Shown: positions 1-13,700 of the stretch, one piece after another
How positions within the stretch are numbered: position 1 is the stretch's first letter
Layout of the letters: every line of letters starts with the position of its first letter
Origin: Pomacea canaliculata
Lineage: Eukaryota; Mollusca; Gastropoda; Architaenioglossa; Ampullariidae
Length of the DNA: 64,000 nucleotides
Direction: 5' to 3'
NCBI RefSeq assembly: GCF_003073045.1
Contig: NC_037590.1
Span: 28,732,449 to 28,796,448 of the forward strand
The notes under the pieces: generated by a model
What the model was told of the DNA's origin: nothing
Seen by the model: the letters and a program-made list of their open reading frames with translations, nothing else
Database searches by the model: none
Translations under genes and position numbers: made by a program

Positions 1-3000
1 ACGTCAAGTGCGATTACGGGTAAGCTGTGAGCTGATGTATGGAGGGAGCCCCGGTGGCAGTTTACGAGGTGTCTGACACAGCCAAGACAGAGCAAGAATG
101 CAATTCAATGTGCGTTAGATTAACAAAAGAACTTAAGTGTCAAAATAGACATACATAAAATGCATGCACAATGTGCGCTTGCACGCGCGCGTGCGTGCGT
201 GGATGCGTGAGGTAACTGTATTCGTGCATTCGTCTGTCAGTGCAGCGTGCACAGAAAAATTCAAAACATCCCTCAGGTACCTGGGTACCATTACGTCGCC
301 AAGACTCCAGCCAATGAGAAAGCCGGGTCAGTATGCTAATTAAGCGTATTTTATGGTCATTGGTGTGACGTCATAGTTTCGGTCTTTCTCTGCACGTGAT
401 GACCTGCATGGGTTATTACCTCGACAACGTAAATGAAGTATCAGGTCGTGGCTCGGTCTAGTCATTTGACAAAATAAATAAATAAGACTAGTAGACCTAA
501 TAGACATATAAATATCCCTCTTACACGATAGAGTGAAGAAAGGCCAGAAGCAACACACCATATTTACAATGACTAATTTCTCGCCAGACTGAAGCTGCAT
601 GGTTCAAGTCTCAGAAAAACATCGTATAACGGAAAAAAAACACGATGTTCCCAGAGTCCATGGCTCTTCAGGCCGAAATATTGTGTGTCGACCTTGATTT
701 TGACGTACACCTACCACGGATGATGTCGGAGTATTTAGGGATGAGGGGAAATGTCAGGGGTTAATTTATCTACTTATCAACATGCACTCGGATCAAGAAG
801 GCTGTTTTGACCCTTCTTACTTACCCCCTTCTCTACCCATGTTCGCGCTCTCAGCAAATTTAGATAACAAACAAGGCAGAGCTGGCATTTGCTTCCACCA
901 CTCGCCTCATAGCGCAGACCCACTTTTTGTCCTTCTCCTGCTGCGTGCGTTTCTTCATATTACCATTCCAGAAAAAATGGGTTACGAAATACAACTAATG
1001 GAAAGAATTGCACTGCCCACGCTGGAAATCCCGAATCACTCGGGGCATTTACGAAGAAAAAAATACTCACACACTCCCACGTAATCCAGATTTTCCGAAT
1101 TCGGATCAAGTTTTGTAAGTCTTATCAGGATTCGTGGAGACCAACGATTTCGGGGGTTAAAAATATGACCCTTAGAATTGGTAGGAGCAGAGTTTTCATT
1201 ATCAACTATGGTTTTTACCGGTTATTTTGGTAAACTTTTATGAATCGTTACTTAAGTTTTGTATCAGCCAATGGCAGCTTAAAGATTTATGGATAGTGTG
1301 ATGACAAAACTTCCTCTACTAGTACTTGTTTGTCTTGTATTGATCTTTAGTTATTCCTTCTCGTTAAAAAAATTCTTTCTCTTGAAAAAGATGTCCGTAA
1401 AAATCTTGATTTAATTAAAAAGCAAATTCACACAAACTGAATAATACTAAAGAGCGTAGACTGTACGGTTTTATCCCATTTTTATATACACGGTTAAATA
1501 ATATTGACGGGAACATAGAAGTAAACAAAAAGCAATGCAGCTCTCATTAAGTTTATATATGTATATAAACTGAAACGTGTAAAGCCGTTGCTTGCATTGT
1601 AACACATCCATGCACCGACTGCGTAAGAGTGCTTCTGCGTGGGCTTGTACACGAGGGCGCCAACATTTGCAATCGTGATTTCGGTAGTTTCATGTTACCA
1701 CCACCATCCCACCATCACCACCACCATCCGCCAACCCCTCTACGAACACCTCAAAGTTTCACGCCACCCCATCCCCCACTCCTCCACTCCACCTCTCCTT
1801 CCTTTGTCCACTCGCGACGTCAGCAATGACTCACGGCCCGAGGGACTGGCTACTCGAAAAACAAAGCATTGGACACAACAGGTCACAGATGCAAATAGGC
1901 GACTGAGCCCTGCTGGACGTCTCCGATGAGCATCACGAAAGGTCAAAGTGCGGTCATTTACGGACCACCCATCCTGTCCTCTTGCTCTCTCTCTCTCTCT
2001 GCTAGTTGAATGCATCTGCGGCCAACTCCGGGAGTAACGATGAGTGGGCGAGTCGTTGATGACCTTACGTGATGATTGTTATCGATTGCTGTTTCCTGTG
2101 CGAGTCGAAGAAGGGTCGTCAGCCATTCAGGGGGCAGAAGGGAGCGCTGCCATACGTCTGCCAGCACGTTTGTCAAGAGGTCTTGGGGTTGTCTAGACGT
2201 CTGACCACACGGTCGTGCCTGAAATGATCGTTTAGTCATTACAGGCTTCTAATGATCACTGGAAAGACCGGGTTATTTTCCTGGTAATTCCTATTGTTAT
2301 TTGCAGGATCACGATGTGGGGCCCTGGGGTGGGAGGAACTCTCCAACGTTTTCTTGGTAGTCAAATATTCCTTTTTCTTTGTTTTTGTTCTTTTATGTCA
2401 ACTCTTTAAAACTTTTCTCTGCGTCTGAAATAAGTATCACAACGGCACCCCCCCCCCAAACCCCCACACGTTCACTTGACTAACTTTGTCCCAGCTGTTA
2501 GGAAGGTTTTTTTTCAAGTTAAAAAAGAATAATCCAAGACGGCGAAATATCTCACTTCGTCTTCAAGCGGCTTTTTACAAGGACACCCACAGCACTGCCT
2601 CAAGTCCGTCTGAATTCAGTGAACCACTCACTCTAGCCTGAGGTGAAAGCACGGAGTCTCCGTTCCCCTCCCCCCCGGGACCCTAACCCCGCTCCGAACC
2701 GGCAGCGTATCTGTGGCATGCACTACGTCCTCGCCTTATCTTCATATCGCACGAGGCACGGCGGAGAGAGTGTGCCCCCATCGCGACAGACAGTCAGACA
2801 ATGATGCCAGACCTCCATGTGATCCTCACCACACCACCTCCTCCATCGCCTGTGATTGACTGACTGAACCGCCCGCGCGCCCTCCGTCCGACGTAAGCAA
2901 CAGGTGCTGCATGATGCCCGAGTAAGCGGTCAGCACGGACTGCACGATGACCAGGGAGCGTTTCCTCTCTCCTCCATCACTCGTCACCCCCCCCAAAAAA

Positions 3001-3861
3001 AAAAAAAAAAAAAAAAGAAGAAGAAGAAAGTTCAGCTACGACTGTAACATTTTATACAACCAGCCATTTCTGGAGTGATTTTTGCGGTGTAGAGATAGTG
3101 TGGCTGCGCTTGTGAGAGCCGGGAGGAGGACTCCCTGCCTCCATCACCACACATGTCTGTGTCGCGTCTCAGGGGTGGTGCTTGATAAGGCCCCCATGGC
3201 ACAGCCTTGAGCCGTGAAGGCTGCCTTTAAACTGTCAGAACTATCAGATGACCCCGGCCGTGTGTACGGCAACGTTTTTAGGTCTACTACCCTCCATGCT
3301 TCATCAGTCCTTTCCTAAGTTCACACTCTGACATTTTTTTTGCAGAGTGTACGTTGCGTGGCTTCTGCAAACATACCTACATGTATACTTTTAAAAATGG
3401 GCGGGAAAACTTCTTATGCAGCAATATTTTATTTCTCGTAACTGTTTTCAAAAAACAGAACCACAAACTGAAACAGTTTCACTGAAACATGGTGAGCACC
3501 CTACTGGTGATGTTGAGAGCAGTCGTGTGCAAGCCATGCGTTTAGAAGCCAAGCAGTTCCCAGTCTCACCAGACAGACTGCCTTCTGATTTCGTTCGGCG
3601 AGAATACATCATCGAGTATTTCAGACTTACGGAATATACTTTATTGTTAAACGCTTCTATTGATACACACGTTGCAATGGGTAAACACAAACGTACTTTA
3701 GCACTTTGTGATTTTAGAAAATAAAAACTTGCATTGATACAAAGGCCTGCGCCGCTAATATTCCTTCTTTGTTGTGCATTGTTTCTCGAAATGTTTTTTT
3801 AAACCCCGCCATTCACTATAAGTTTTAAAAATGAGGTGGGAGGGAAAGATAACAACGTTTG
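1..3861. other. Intergenic or intronic DNA, no gene recognised
   Basis: Open frames here are short, overlap on both strands and lack recognisable domains or splice structure. The sequence holds a CG/TG-alternating run near 178-215, a CT run near 1982-2001, a C run near 2450-2457, a purine run near 2993-3026 and a palindromic CRE at 366-373. A His-rich frame near 1700-1735 comes from a CAC/CAT repeat and is not a gene signal. Confidence 0.6.
366..373. promoter_or_regulatory. CRE palindrome TGACGTCA
   Basis: This is a perfect TGACGTCA octamer, the consensus for CREB/ATF factors. No transcription start can be placed next to it. Two further perfect copies lie at 20498-20505 and 22592-22599. One such octamer could easily occur by chance. 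Confidence 0.3.
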
Positions 3862-4054
3862 GGATTAGGATATTAGAATAAGTTTTCCTGACGATTAGGG
3901 GATTAGGAGAGTAGAAATGTTTGCTAACGGATAAGAAAGTACAACATGTTTGCCTGACGGATGAGTTACAAAATGTTACGCCTAACGGATAATAAGTAGA
4001 ATACAACAGTTTGTCTAACGGATTAGGATAGTACAAAATGTCTGAAGGATTCGG
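3862..4054. repeat. Degenerate minisatellite, unit about 28-36 bp
   Basis: Five to six imperfect units follow one another. Each begins with a GGATTAGGATA-like block, has an AGTACAA/AGTAGAA core, and ends in GTTTGCCTGAC or GTTTGTCTAAC. Unit length varies and units differ by several substitutions, so the array is old. It lies in a stretch with no recognised gene. Confidence 0.7.
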
Positions 4055-5655
4055 CTTTTTTTTTTCTCCTACGTGTCTGTCTGACCACTTGCTATGTCTA
4101 CTGTCTTCTGTTACTAAACTTATTGAAATACTCGAGTACAAGTCTGTCTTAATGTGCGTTGCCATACTTTTACGCGTTTACTTGTTTGTGTGTGTGTGAT
4201 AAAGGGGGGAAAGATAGCCAAAAAAAGACATTCAAACTTAAAGAATACTTTAGTGAAACCACGACTACGCCACGGATAATTCAGCAAAAAAACCATGCTT
4301 GTCAGAAAGTGCAGACTGGATAACTGATAAGGTCGCTAATCCACGAATCAAGTTTCTGATTAAGCCTGATTAAGTGATATAAAATGTATAAATACATAAA
4401 ACTATCTAGAAAGATTAACTTAAATATCGTTCGATGTGACTGAGCAGCTTACCGGAAAAGAATACAAAATACCGACGACAACTCTATACCAGACAATGAT
4501 GTTGATGTTTTACCGACTCGCCTGCTTAGTTTACAACCTCGATCGGTAGCAGCAACTTCGAGTCTGTCTAGACACTTAACAACGAATCTTACATAATAAG
4601 GTTTTATATAATAAGTGTAACAACGAGTCTGTCTAGTCATGTAACATTGAGTGTGTCTAGATATGTCATTGCAGCAAATGCAGCTGCGGAGCTGTGCGCA
4701 GTCATCCACTGACACCTGTGACACCTACCTGTTCATGTGTTCCACCCGGGAAAGCGCGACGGACTGTAAAGGCACGGGTGTCCGGCCAGACGCCAGCGCG
4801 GCGCGGGACTGGTCATGGACATGCACAAGACCAGCAGGTCCGGGACAGCTTGGTCAGCGTGCATCCGCGTGCGACCACCCTTTGAAGTCTGGCGTCCCAG
4901 TCGCCGCAACCACCAAGCAGCCACAGTCCGGGGAAGCAACTCTCTTGTCGGCGACGTCACATCCTCTCGGCCCTCTCCTCCTTTTTCCTACCCCACCACC
5001 TTCCAGCAACTATGTCAGTCGATCCGGGAAACTAACTGCTTACAAAGTTGAAGAAAGGTTCCCTCACGCACGAGAAACTCGTCTTCTGGAGAAGCCAGCG
5101 GTCTGCGAAGAACTAACGTATCACACGGTTGTGGGGTCGGGGAGCGGGGAAGCTTGCACTGACGAGGGATGTGTCGGCTTGAGGGGGGTGGGGGAGGAGA
5201 AGCTGGGGTGGTGGGTAGTGTCGGGATGTGTGTCTGTGTTGTAGGGGAGGGTGGAGAGGACGTCTATAGTCAGGATGAGGGTAGACAGAACAACGACGTA
5301 GAGACGGAGCGCCAGCCAGGCAGACAGCCGGCCGGCCACACGTGGACGATCTGCCAGCGTTGACTCTGCGAGCGATACCGTGCCACTTGCTGCCTTTTGC
5401 CATGCGTGAATAGTGGGAAGGGATGCAAGCTCGCGCCGTCAGCGCGGAAAATCGGTCACGTGACCTAACGAACGGCTCCCCGCAATCCCTCCAACCCTCT
5501 TCCCCGAAATGGCGGTCTACCTAATTCGCTAAGATGTGCTGTCGTCTCTTCAGACTTACCTGAAGAATGGACATCTGTTAATCTCACGGTAAGAAGGCTT
5601 AAAAGGACATGCCAGTTGTGGATTGAACTAGGTTTCTTGTAGGTATACCCCTATT
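4055..5655. other. GC-rich, CpG-containing patch without recognised gene
   Basis: Between about 4650 and 5560 the DNA is richer in G+C and CpG than its surroundings and carries overlapping open frames on both strands. The longest, 4651-5244 (+), translates to compositionally odd sequence with no domain I know. A promoter or non-coding first exon is possible. The motif GAGTCTGTCTAG recurs at about 4559-4570 and 4625-4636. Confidence 0.35.
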
Positions 5656-5658
5656 CCG

Positions 5659-5659
5659 A

Positions 5660-5712
<53 letters not shown>
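5659..5712. repeat. (ATG)n trinucleotide microsatellite
   Basis: About 17 near-perfect ATG/GAT units run without interruption and end in ATAATAAAA. The array is not inside a recognised reading frame. Confidence 0.9.
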
Positions 5713-8700
5713 AATAAAATCAAAACGCACTAAGAGAAAAGAAGCGAGAAAGCAAGAAAGAAAGAGGATGAAGTGAGAGCTAAAGGAAGAGAGAGAGAGA
5801 CGCCATTAGCGCGGATCCAAACTCAGCGGAAAAGTTGAAAGCACCATGTTTATCTAAGAATACTGTTCTTGGCAAACTGCCTTCTTATGGAGAAGATGAA
5901 GAGGGCCGAATGAAAGATAGTAGGCTACGATATCTTTACATCTAATGTGTAAAAGGTACATGTCTTTCAGATGCATGCTGTAATTTTATGGTAACCATAG
6001 CAATGAAAATGTCACTACAGCACGATGCCCCAAATACTCACTCTACATGACTTACTTTGAAAAAACTTAACATTTCTAATACATTTGTTTGTAGCAATGC
6101 ACAAAATTGTTTGCTTTTGTTTTCTGTGGTATTATCCATGACCAACATGAATAAGAGTTTCTTTTTCGTCCCACATTAACACATTTTCTTTGGCTTCACT
6201 GTCCGTAATCCCTTCACGAGAGAGCTGGAGAATCTACTGCTAACGGTGAAGGTGAACAAAAATCTTTTTTTCATAACAATTATTCTGAAGTATTCATCCA
6301 GCTCCAGGGCCTTCGGCTGCGTCTCGATAATATTGGCAATCCGAGCAAGAAATTCTATTTTCTTTGTAGACTGAGTTACAGCCGCTATCTAATTCAGCTC
6401 AGCCTCCCACCCCAGCACGCAGGTACCCGAGAGATGATATCATTGTCTTGAGCTCAGTATTGGCAGCCTCCTAAGAGTGCAGAGTGCGAGCTTCACGGAT
6501 CCACATATCTCTCGAACACGCTCGGGGCACCTCCGCGCAGCTTCCGTTACCGTTCTCCTTCGGGCTGTTGGCACGAGAAATAAAAGAAGACCAACAGTCA
6601 CTTCAAAAGGAGAAGCTTAACTGCTTTCTTTTGTATGCGACAAGAGTCAGCGACGAGAACTTGCGCAAGCTGCTTTTTGTTTGTAGCCCTTAAACAAAAG
6701 GTCAACCTCACCGTTGATGAGATGAGGAGGAAAGCGCAAGACGACACAACCAGAACCACGACGACAACTGGAGGGAGTCATGTCAATCAGTAGATAGATA
6801 CAATACATTAAACCTGTATCTTCTCACGAAAGTACAAGTAGGCAATCTTCAGCTGTGCAAACGCATCTGCGGTGTAGGGAGGAGATTGTCTGGCTAAAGG
6901 GCGCGAGGGTTTGAGTCATAATCCTCCTAATGGTTCTCCACAGCAGCCACGGTGTCGCCTCCGAGTCTGCCATCTACATTTCTGCTTTGTTTGCTGCTCG
7001 CAGACAGGGGAGGCGGGCTATTTCCGGCTAAGTCTGTCCAAGTCGCCTCTGGTCTCTGAATGTTACCGCCATGGTCATCGATGGCCATTAGGAGCGGTCA
7101 AGATGTCGGCGTGTGGACACGTTTACAATGCTTGCTTCAGCATGAATCACCACAGCCTGTGTCCACAGATACTGCACACACTTGTGGCCACGCTTTCTCT
7201 TGTACGTGTTGTCTCAGTGTTTGTCCAAATAAGTCTCTGTAAGGCTGTCTGTGAGAGAGAGTGAGTGTGTGTCCATTGAGTATATTTATTTGTTTGTTCG
7301 TTCGCATGTGCTGACCGTATGCGTTATGCATCGTTTGCGCGATTTCTTTTCAAATCCGAAAGAACAATTTTGTTAAACTTTGTCGGCCACCTCACCCTTA
7401 AATATTAGCCTCCTGTAAAAAATCTTGACCGCTCATTAATGTTGTGTATATGGGCGTTCCTGCAAGCAGACCTGAACATATCACAAATCCTACATTCTCC
7501 AGCCTAAGAATAACACTTGAAAATAGGAAAATTGTTTTTATCTTGTCAAATACTGAATTTTAATTTTTTTAAAACATAACCAACACTTACGTGTTTTAAA
7601 ACTACTCGGAATTTATCCTTCTGAGAACTCTGCCTCTTCAGACAGTTTTTCGCGCCATTTGGGTATGTAGCTTTAAGTGTAAAAACTTAAAATATTTTAA
7701 TTAGCTGAAGAAACAACGAGTCAACGAGTCAAAATGTCAAATTTATGACTGCAGCTTTTGCAGCATAATCAAAACAAGTAATACGTTTCCTTATCAGATT
7801 GCTTCACAAGCATCTTAATTTACTGTAATTTAAAAACAAATTCCACAATTACAGAAGTGGGGATAAAAGATTTGTAAAAAAAAAAAAGAAAGCTGTTTTG
7901 CGGAATGCCACTCAGATATTTGTTTGGATATTTCATTGGTCGGCTCTAAAGTTGTCGGCTTATTCTGCTGGGGATACAGATACTCCTTATCTGGATACGA
8001 TACTGGATACGAGAGATAATCATCTGCTTCCTCGCCTACACAACACATTTGAAGGTCTTTTTACAGTGAGAGCCAGAACTGTCAAAGACCTGGCAGATGG
8101 AATCCATGATGCAGTCCCTCCGTCTCTCACACACACAATGAGCAGTGGCCATGAAAATATGACAGTGAAGCTGACAAAAAGCTAAAATATTTAGGAATGT
8201 GCTTTTCAACCTTTTATGTGGTTTTGAGCAAATCAGGCATGAATGGACAAAGTAATAGAAATCTTACCAGCTCTAAAATAATTCGCGATGTACCTGGAAA
8301 CTTTGATTTTCAGGTAAAACCAGAAAATGTCTCGTCTTTGATGTAGGTTTTGTACTATCCTTTTTTGTTCACTGCTGGAACCCTCTGCTCCCATGTTCTA
8401 ATGACTGAATCAGTGATATTAAAGCTGTCAAGTGCCAAGTCTCTCTCTCTCTATCACAAAAGCTTGCAACTTTTTTGTTCCGACTGATTTACTAAAAACG
8501 TACAAGTCATGAAAGGTTTATCGACGGATAGACTCTGCATTTGGTTTATCACTTATTATGAAGTGCAAGCCACTTTTTTTCTTTGTAATCAACCAAGCCA
8601 AAATATTCTTCAGCTTGTGTTATTTTCATACATGCGAAGTGCATTTAACAATGCGGCATTGCCGCCGTGTCTGTCATCACATGTAGACAGATAGGTGTGC

Positions 8701-10500
8701 AAGATGTCCAAGAGCAGGTCTGCAAGGAAAGACAACCTATGTAACAAAGAGAAGCGGGAAAACAGTTCTTTTCATCAGAGACTGAGTTTCCCCGCCAAAC
8801 GTCACCTTCAAGCAAGGCGTCTTTCATCGTTCGTCTCCAGTCGACGTGAGAGACGAAATTTACGACGGCGTTGAAAAGAAGAAATCTCTTTTATGCCCAT
8901 GCGCGTAGACACAGCGCGCGCAAACAATGCTGGACCGACAGCCTCTGGAGACAAGTGTAGCAGGGTCGTCGTCTCCAGAAAGCCGTCTTTCACCTTCCCG
9001 CTATCTGAAGCATGATGTGCCGACAGAAATTCCTCTAAAAACAACATCAAACATTCACGGGCGTGCACCCACGCAAGCAGACTCTTTCTCTCTTTCTCAC
9101 TCTCTCGTGCGCAGTCATCATAAGAGGAAACATTTGCTCTCATTCAACATCGTTTTCATTGCTGCGATGTACTTTTCTTCTGCTACTCTCGTCCTTGCCA
9201 TTTTTGCTCAACGTTCATTCACCCATTGTCTTCTGTTTAATAATTGACTTGGTGGTTTGCCGAGTGGGTAACACATAGGTGGCTAAATGCTTCTGAAAGT
9301 TATTTTCAGATTACACTTGGGTGAATATTGCAAAAAAAAAAAAAAAGACAATTTTGTTCGTTGAGGGTAAGGGTGGGTGGGTCTTAACTCTCGAAAGGAA
9401 GGTAAAAGATTCGAATTTTCTCTTGCGATGTACAGGCCAAGTCTGTCTATTTGTCTATATTGATGTAGATGATGATGGTGATTATTTTTTTTTTTTTTTT
9501 TTTATTTTTTCGGTGTTGTTCTCGATCATCTCGACAAGCTGCAGTGGTCTGAGTTGGGCTGCGTGATTTTTTTTCTCCACGGATAAAATCCCCCGTACTT
9601 ACCCTCTGAAAAATTGAAGCCGCTATAAAAAGTACGTGAGCTCCCACGCAACCGGCCAGTGGACTTCACGCCGAGCAGTTGGAAATGAACATATGTTGAA
9701 AAGATTCGCACTCAGTCCTTATGGAATTGCTTCTATTAAAAGATCATAATGATGCAAAAGATGCCAATTTTTTTTTACTTCGCCACATTTAGCCACGGGT
9801 GAAAACGCACCCAGCTGGCCTTTCTCACAGAGGAAGTGACTCTTGACCCTAGCAGCCGGCCAGAACATGATTTATCAGCTCCGCGTGGGTGGCTTGTGTC
9901 AGAAAGGAATGACAGAAATGAAAGGTATAGTTTTTGGAGCTTGATCGCATTAATTTTTTTCTGAGAAAGTGATATCGTTCTAATTGATTTTTTCGTGTTG
10001 TTACCTCTATATTTAATACATCAGTAAAACACTGAATGTTTAAACATATCAGTATTATTAACTAACTTTTTCGGCTTTTCGCACAAACTAATGTTACATC
10101 GCACCTTACATAAATTTACTGAAAAAAAAGAAACTATCCACAGTTTCTGGACAATATGCTATCGTTCATGTTTACATCAAAACAAAACAAAATGCGAAGG
10201 TCGCCTGTTAAGTAGACCTTGTTTACTAACGTGAGCCAAAATCTGCGGATGGCAAAGAAAACTAAAGGTGGATCCAATAAGCAGCAGGTTTATTGTTGGC
10301 CTCACCGGCTCACCTGCATGCTACTACTCCATCAAGACACGCAAGATATAAACATGCCATTAAAGAACTTTTTTTTAAAAATAAAGTCGCGAACATTCTA
10401 TTTTTCATCATTTGTGTTTGTACCACACTTCCAGCCAAGGTTTGTTGGCTGGCAACGATTGTCAGGAACGACGTTTGACCCGATCCAGAGCAGACCTGGC
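5713..10500. other. No gene recognised
   Basis: Frames are short and unconvincing on both strands. Poly-T/poly-A tracts occur near 9332-9346 and 9485-9503, and a CT-rich run near 9085-9110. I see no domain, splice chain or structured RNA. Confidence 0.5.
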
Positions 10501-10514
10501 TCTCAGTCTGTCGT

Positions 10515-10700
10515 CTGCAAGAGTGCGAGGTCTGGCGGCATTGTCTGAGACCTGTTCACGTCTTGAATACTCGTCTAGTTCTCGCGAGAGTACGAGGTCT
10601 GGCGGCCTTGTCTGAGACCATTCTGTTCACGTCTTGAATACTCGTCTAGTTCTCGTCTAGTTCTCGCGAGAGTACGTGGTCTGACGGCCTTGTCTGAATA
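10515..10700. repeat. Minisatellite, unit about 70-85 bp, three units
   Basis: Three successive units share the blocks GAGAGTACGAGGTCTGGCGG, CCTTGTCTGAGACC and TTCACGTCTTGAATACTCGT. The third unit also carries an internal duplication of CTCGTCTAGTT (about 10641-10662). The first unit is the most diverged and the last two are nearly identical. Confidence 0.8.
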
Positions 10701-13700
10701 CGGTGGTTGTGTCCTACTTTGTGTCGAATACTCCATTGGTCACCTACATTTCCAGAAAATTTGTCGTTGGGCGCAAACTATAGTCGTTTATATGTCATAC
10801 ACATGATGGAGCTTACAGACAGACAGGCTACAAATCTTGGCAAAAAATTGAATTATAAGGATTTCAACTCTTTTCGTGTAAAACATCAGGATATGAGAAA
10901 TAATCGAGGCACAGATACAGTACTACCTTTGGAACCTCTGTGTGTGTGTGAGAGAGAGAGAAAGAGATGGAACAAATGTTTGCTCCGAAGCCGAATTCCT
11001 GTGTCATATTATCTACTAATGAATACCTATTGCTGTATGTCTTCTAAGTGATGAAAATGTCCCGCAGAAAACGTTCTGTTATGAGTCTTCTTGTGAACGA
11101 TACGGAATACAACAGCGACAATAGCAAAGAAATGCAAGAGAGAAGAAATATTGTTTAATTTTTTAAAACAAAACAATTCATGTGGTCACGACAGCGAAAT
11201 ATCCTGCGATATCTAGCACATGTCTACGAATGCAACATTTCTAAAAGTGGGCAAGGGGTGAGATGAGGTGCACGAAAACAAAGCATGAAAACTTACCCTT
11301 CTGACGATAAACTGAGATGTCCCTTCCACACCGGGATCAGTATCACTGAGTAGTGTTTTCAGCACACAACTGCCTCCCGGGGGCATTCCTGCCGCACCTC
11401 GAGTGTCTGCCCCATTTGAAGATTGCGTACGGTTCTCAGCATCGAGCCTCCAGCATACCCTAAATAGGATTTATAACCAACACATATTTTCTCAAACATC
11501 GAGGCATAAATCCTCAAATATTTTAAAACATTCACAAGAATCACTGTGGTGGCCGTTATTTGCGGTACTGAGGTACTGTGGCAACTCTCGTCCTTATCTT
11601 ACTTGTGAGCGCATGGGCGTGCTTTTGTGTATAGATATGTGACACTATGAGCTTTTTAATGTGCTATACAGCATTTGCAGTTCTATAGAAATCCCGTTAA
11701 CGGATGTTTTTTTTTTTTAAAGAAGATAAACAGTTCTGTTTAGCCAACGAATCGGATTTATGATTCTACCTAATTGTGTACGACTGCACAGGTGAAAATT
11801 GTTTTTGTAGGCCAAGAGCTCTGCACTCATTATTCGGAGTTGTAGGTTCTATCTGTGGTAATATTAATCTTATTTTTCTTTCTCGTGTTATCTAAAGCTT
11901 TTTTATTCAAGCAAACATCTCCTCCGAAAGTAGGCACGCCCAGATTGGGCCAGTGTTAAAAACATCGGCTCTGACCTTAAATAAAATGTACGTGATGCTT
12001 CGTTAAAAGCTGGAGAAAAGCTGGCTTTATAAAAAGAAACACGTATCTTTGACACTCACGCGGCAAAAAGCCTAGTTAAATCTTAGCCTAGACTAAGAAT
12101 TTCCTTTGAAGTCCTAGATGAAACTCGCTGGATCGAAAGCGAGGTTCAAAGCCTCAGCAAATAAAGGGTCAAATTGCATTCTTTCCTCGAAAGCTTCCTC
12201 GGTTTCTTAATCTACGTATTACTGAATCGAAATTTCACTATTCTGATTCGCAATCAAAAACACTTTAATCAGTATCAAAAAAGTATCTCAGAAATGTCAC
12301 CTTTGGCAACCACTCAGAACCTCCCACTTCCCCCCTCGTGGTGTTGTTGCAATGCGGGAGTCTGCCGGGCTTAACCACAGCAATCATAGAGTAACCACTT
12401 GTTCAGTATGAAGGTGGGTACAGTCCAAGGTATTTCCATATCGAGCTTGGAGAGGACCGAGGGACGGAGGCAGGAGGGAGGGCACTATACTTCAAGCATT
12501 ATGCATAGGTTCCAAATTCTTGCACTCCGCCGCTTGAATTCCGTATTGCGGATGGGACCAGACCCCGAGTGCACCAGTGATCTCCAAGTGTACAACTTCT
12601 GTGGTGTGTGGAGTGTTTTTGCTCTGATTACACCTCGCTCCGTTTATTGGTTTTTGGAACCTGCAGTCGCGGAGCAGCCGTTGAGATCAAGCACCAGGCC
12701 AGCTGGCACACTGATTTACAATCAACACCTTAGATTACCTTTCAGATTACCAATCAGCTTCGAAATTTAGCAGCCCTCTGGTATTTCCTTATTGCGATCT
12801 TCCTATTTTTTGCTTATTTTAAACGTTATTTCGCATCTAAACTGGGGGCTTTAACCTAATAATAATACACAAACAATGTTTTTCTAATATATATCTAAAG
12901 CGCAGAATGAACGAATCAACCTGTAGGTTTTCAAAAAAGCTTTATAAAGATCTCAAAGAAAGACAACATACAGCGAAGAACTGCTAACCGTCCTAAAATA
13001 ATGAGTTTTCTACAATTGAGAATATTACACAGACTACAGATACATTTCCCGCACAAAGTTAGCAAAAAGAAGTTGTATAAGAAATATTTCGATGACAATT
13101 ATTGAAATATTTGTTAAAGATGGTCGTGCCAGCTCCTAACACCGCTTTCGTTGTCCTAGTCGGACAGTGTGAAGCGGACTTAAGATTTCACAGGGCGAGA
13201 TTTCGAGAGTAGAGAGAATGAATACTCAGCTCAATCGTCCATATATATATATACATACACATGCATATATTAAGTAAGTAACGGAGTTTCTGTATAATCT
13301 CAGCTCTCCTCCCTGCCCTCTGGACGACATTGCTTCTCAAACTTCACAGTAAATAATTCATAGTCTTTTAACAGTAAATAATTGGCGTCGATGCGGAAAG
13401 ATCAGATATTACTTTCACTGGAACAAATTTATTTAACCCTTTAAGATTATGCTAACCATTCACGAGCAAACAATTGATGATTTTTACGAGATAATCGCAG
13501 AACAGACTCGATTCAATAATAATAAAAAAATGCTAAGCGATTGTTACCAATATATAAATCTTATCTCAACCGAAGCCAGCCATCTCTTTTGATAAACTTT
13601 TCATAATTTTTGAGTTTGAATTCTTTTAAATCCAAAATTGTATTATTTTCGTTCGTAGTTTCAGAAAAATATGTTTCAATGTTTGGACTACAGACGGGAT

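Noticed and set aside
1629..2239. His/Pro-rich plus-strand frames and overlapping minus-strand frames
   Set aside because: They stem from CAC/CCACCA simple sequence and its complement. They have no family resemblance and conflict with each other.
4651..5244. 197-codon plus-strand open frame in the GC-rich patch
   Set aside because: It overlaps several long frames on both strands, as expected in GC-rich DNA. Its translation has no domain, signal or family resemblance, and no splice chain continues it.
10515..10700. CRISPR-like array
   Set aside because: Units are adjacent without unique spacers and lie in animal DNA. It is a minisatellite.
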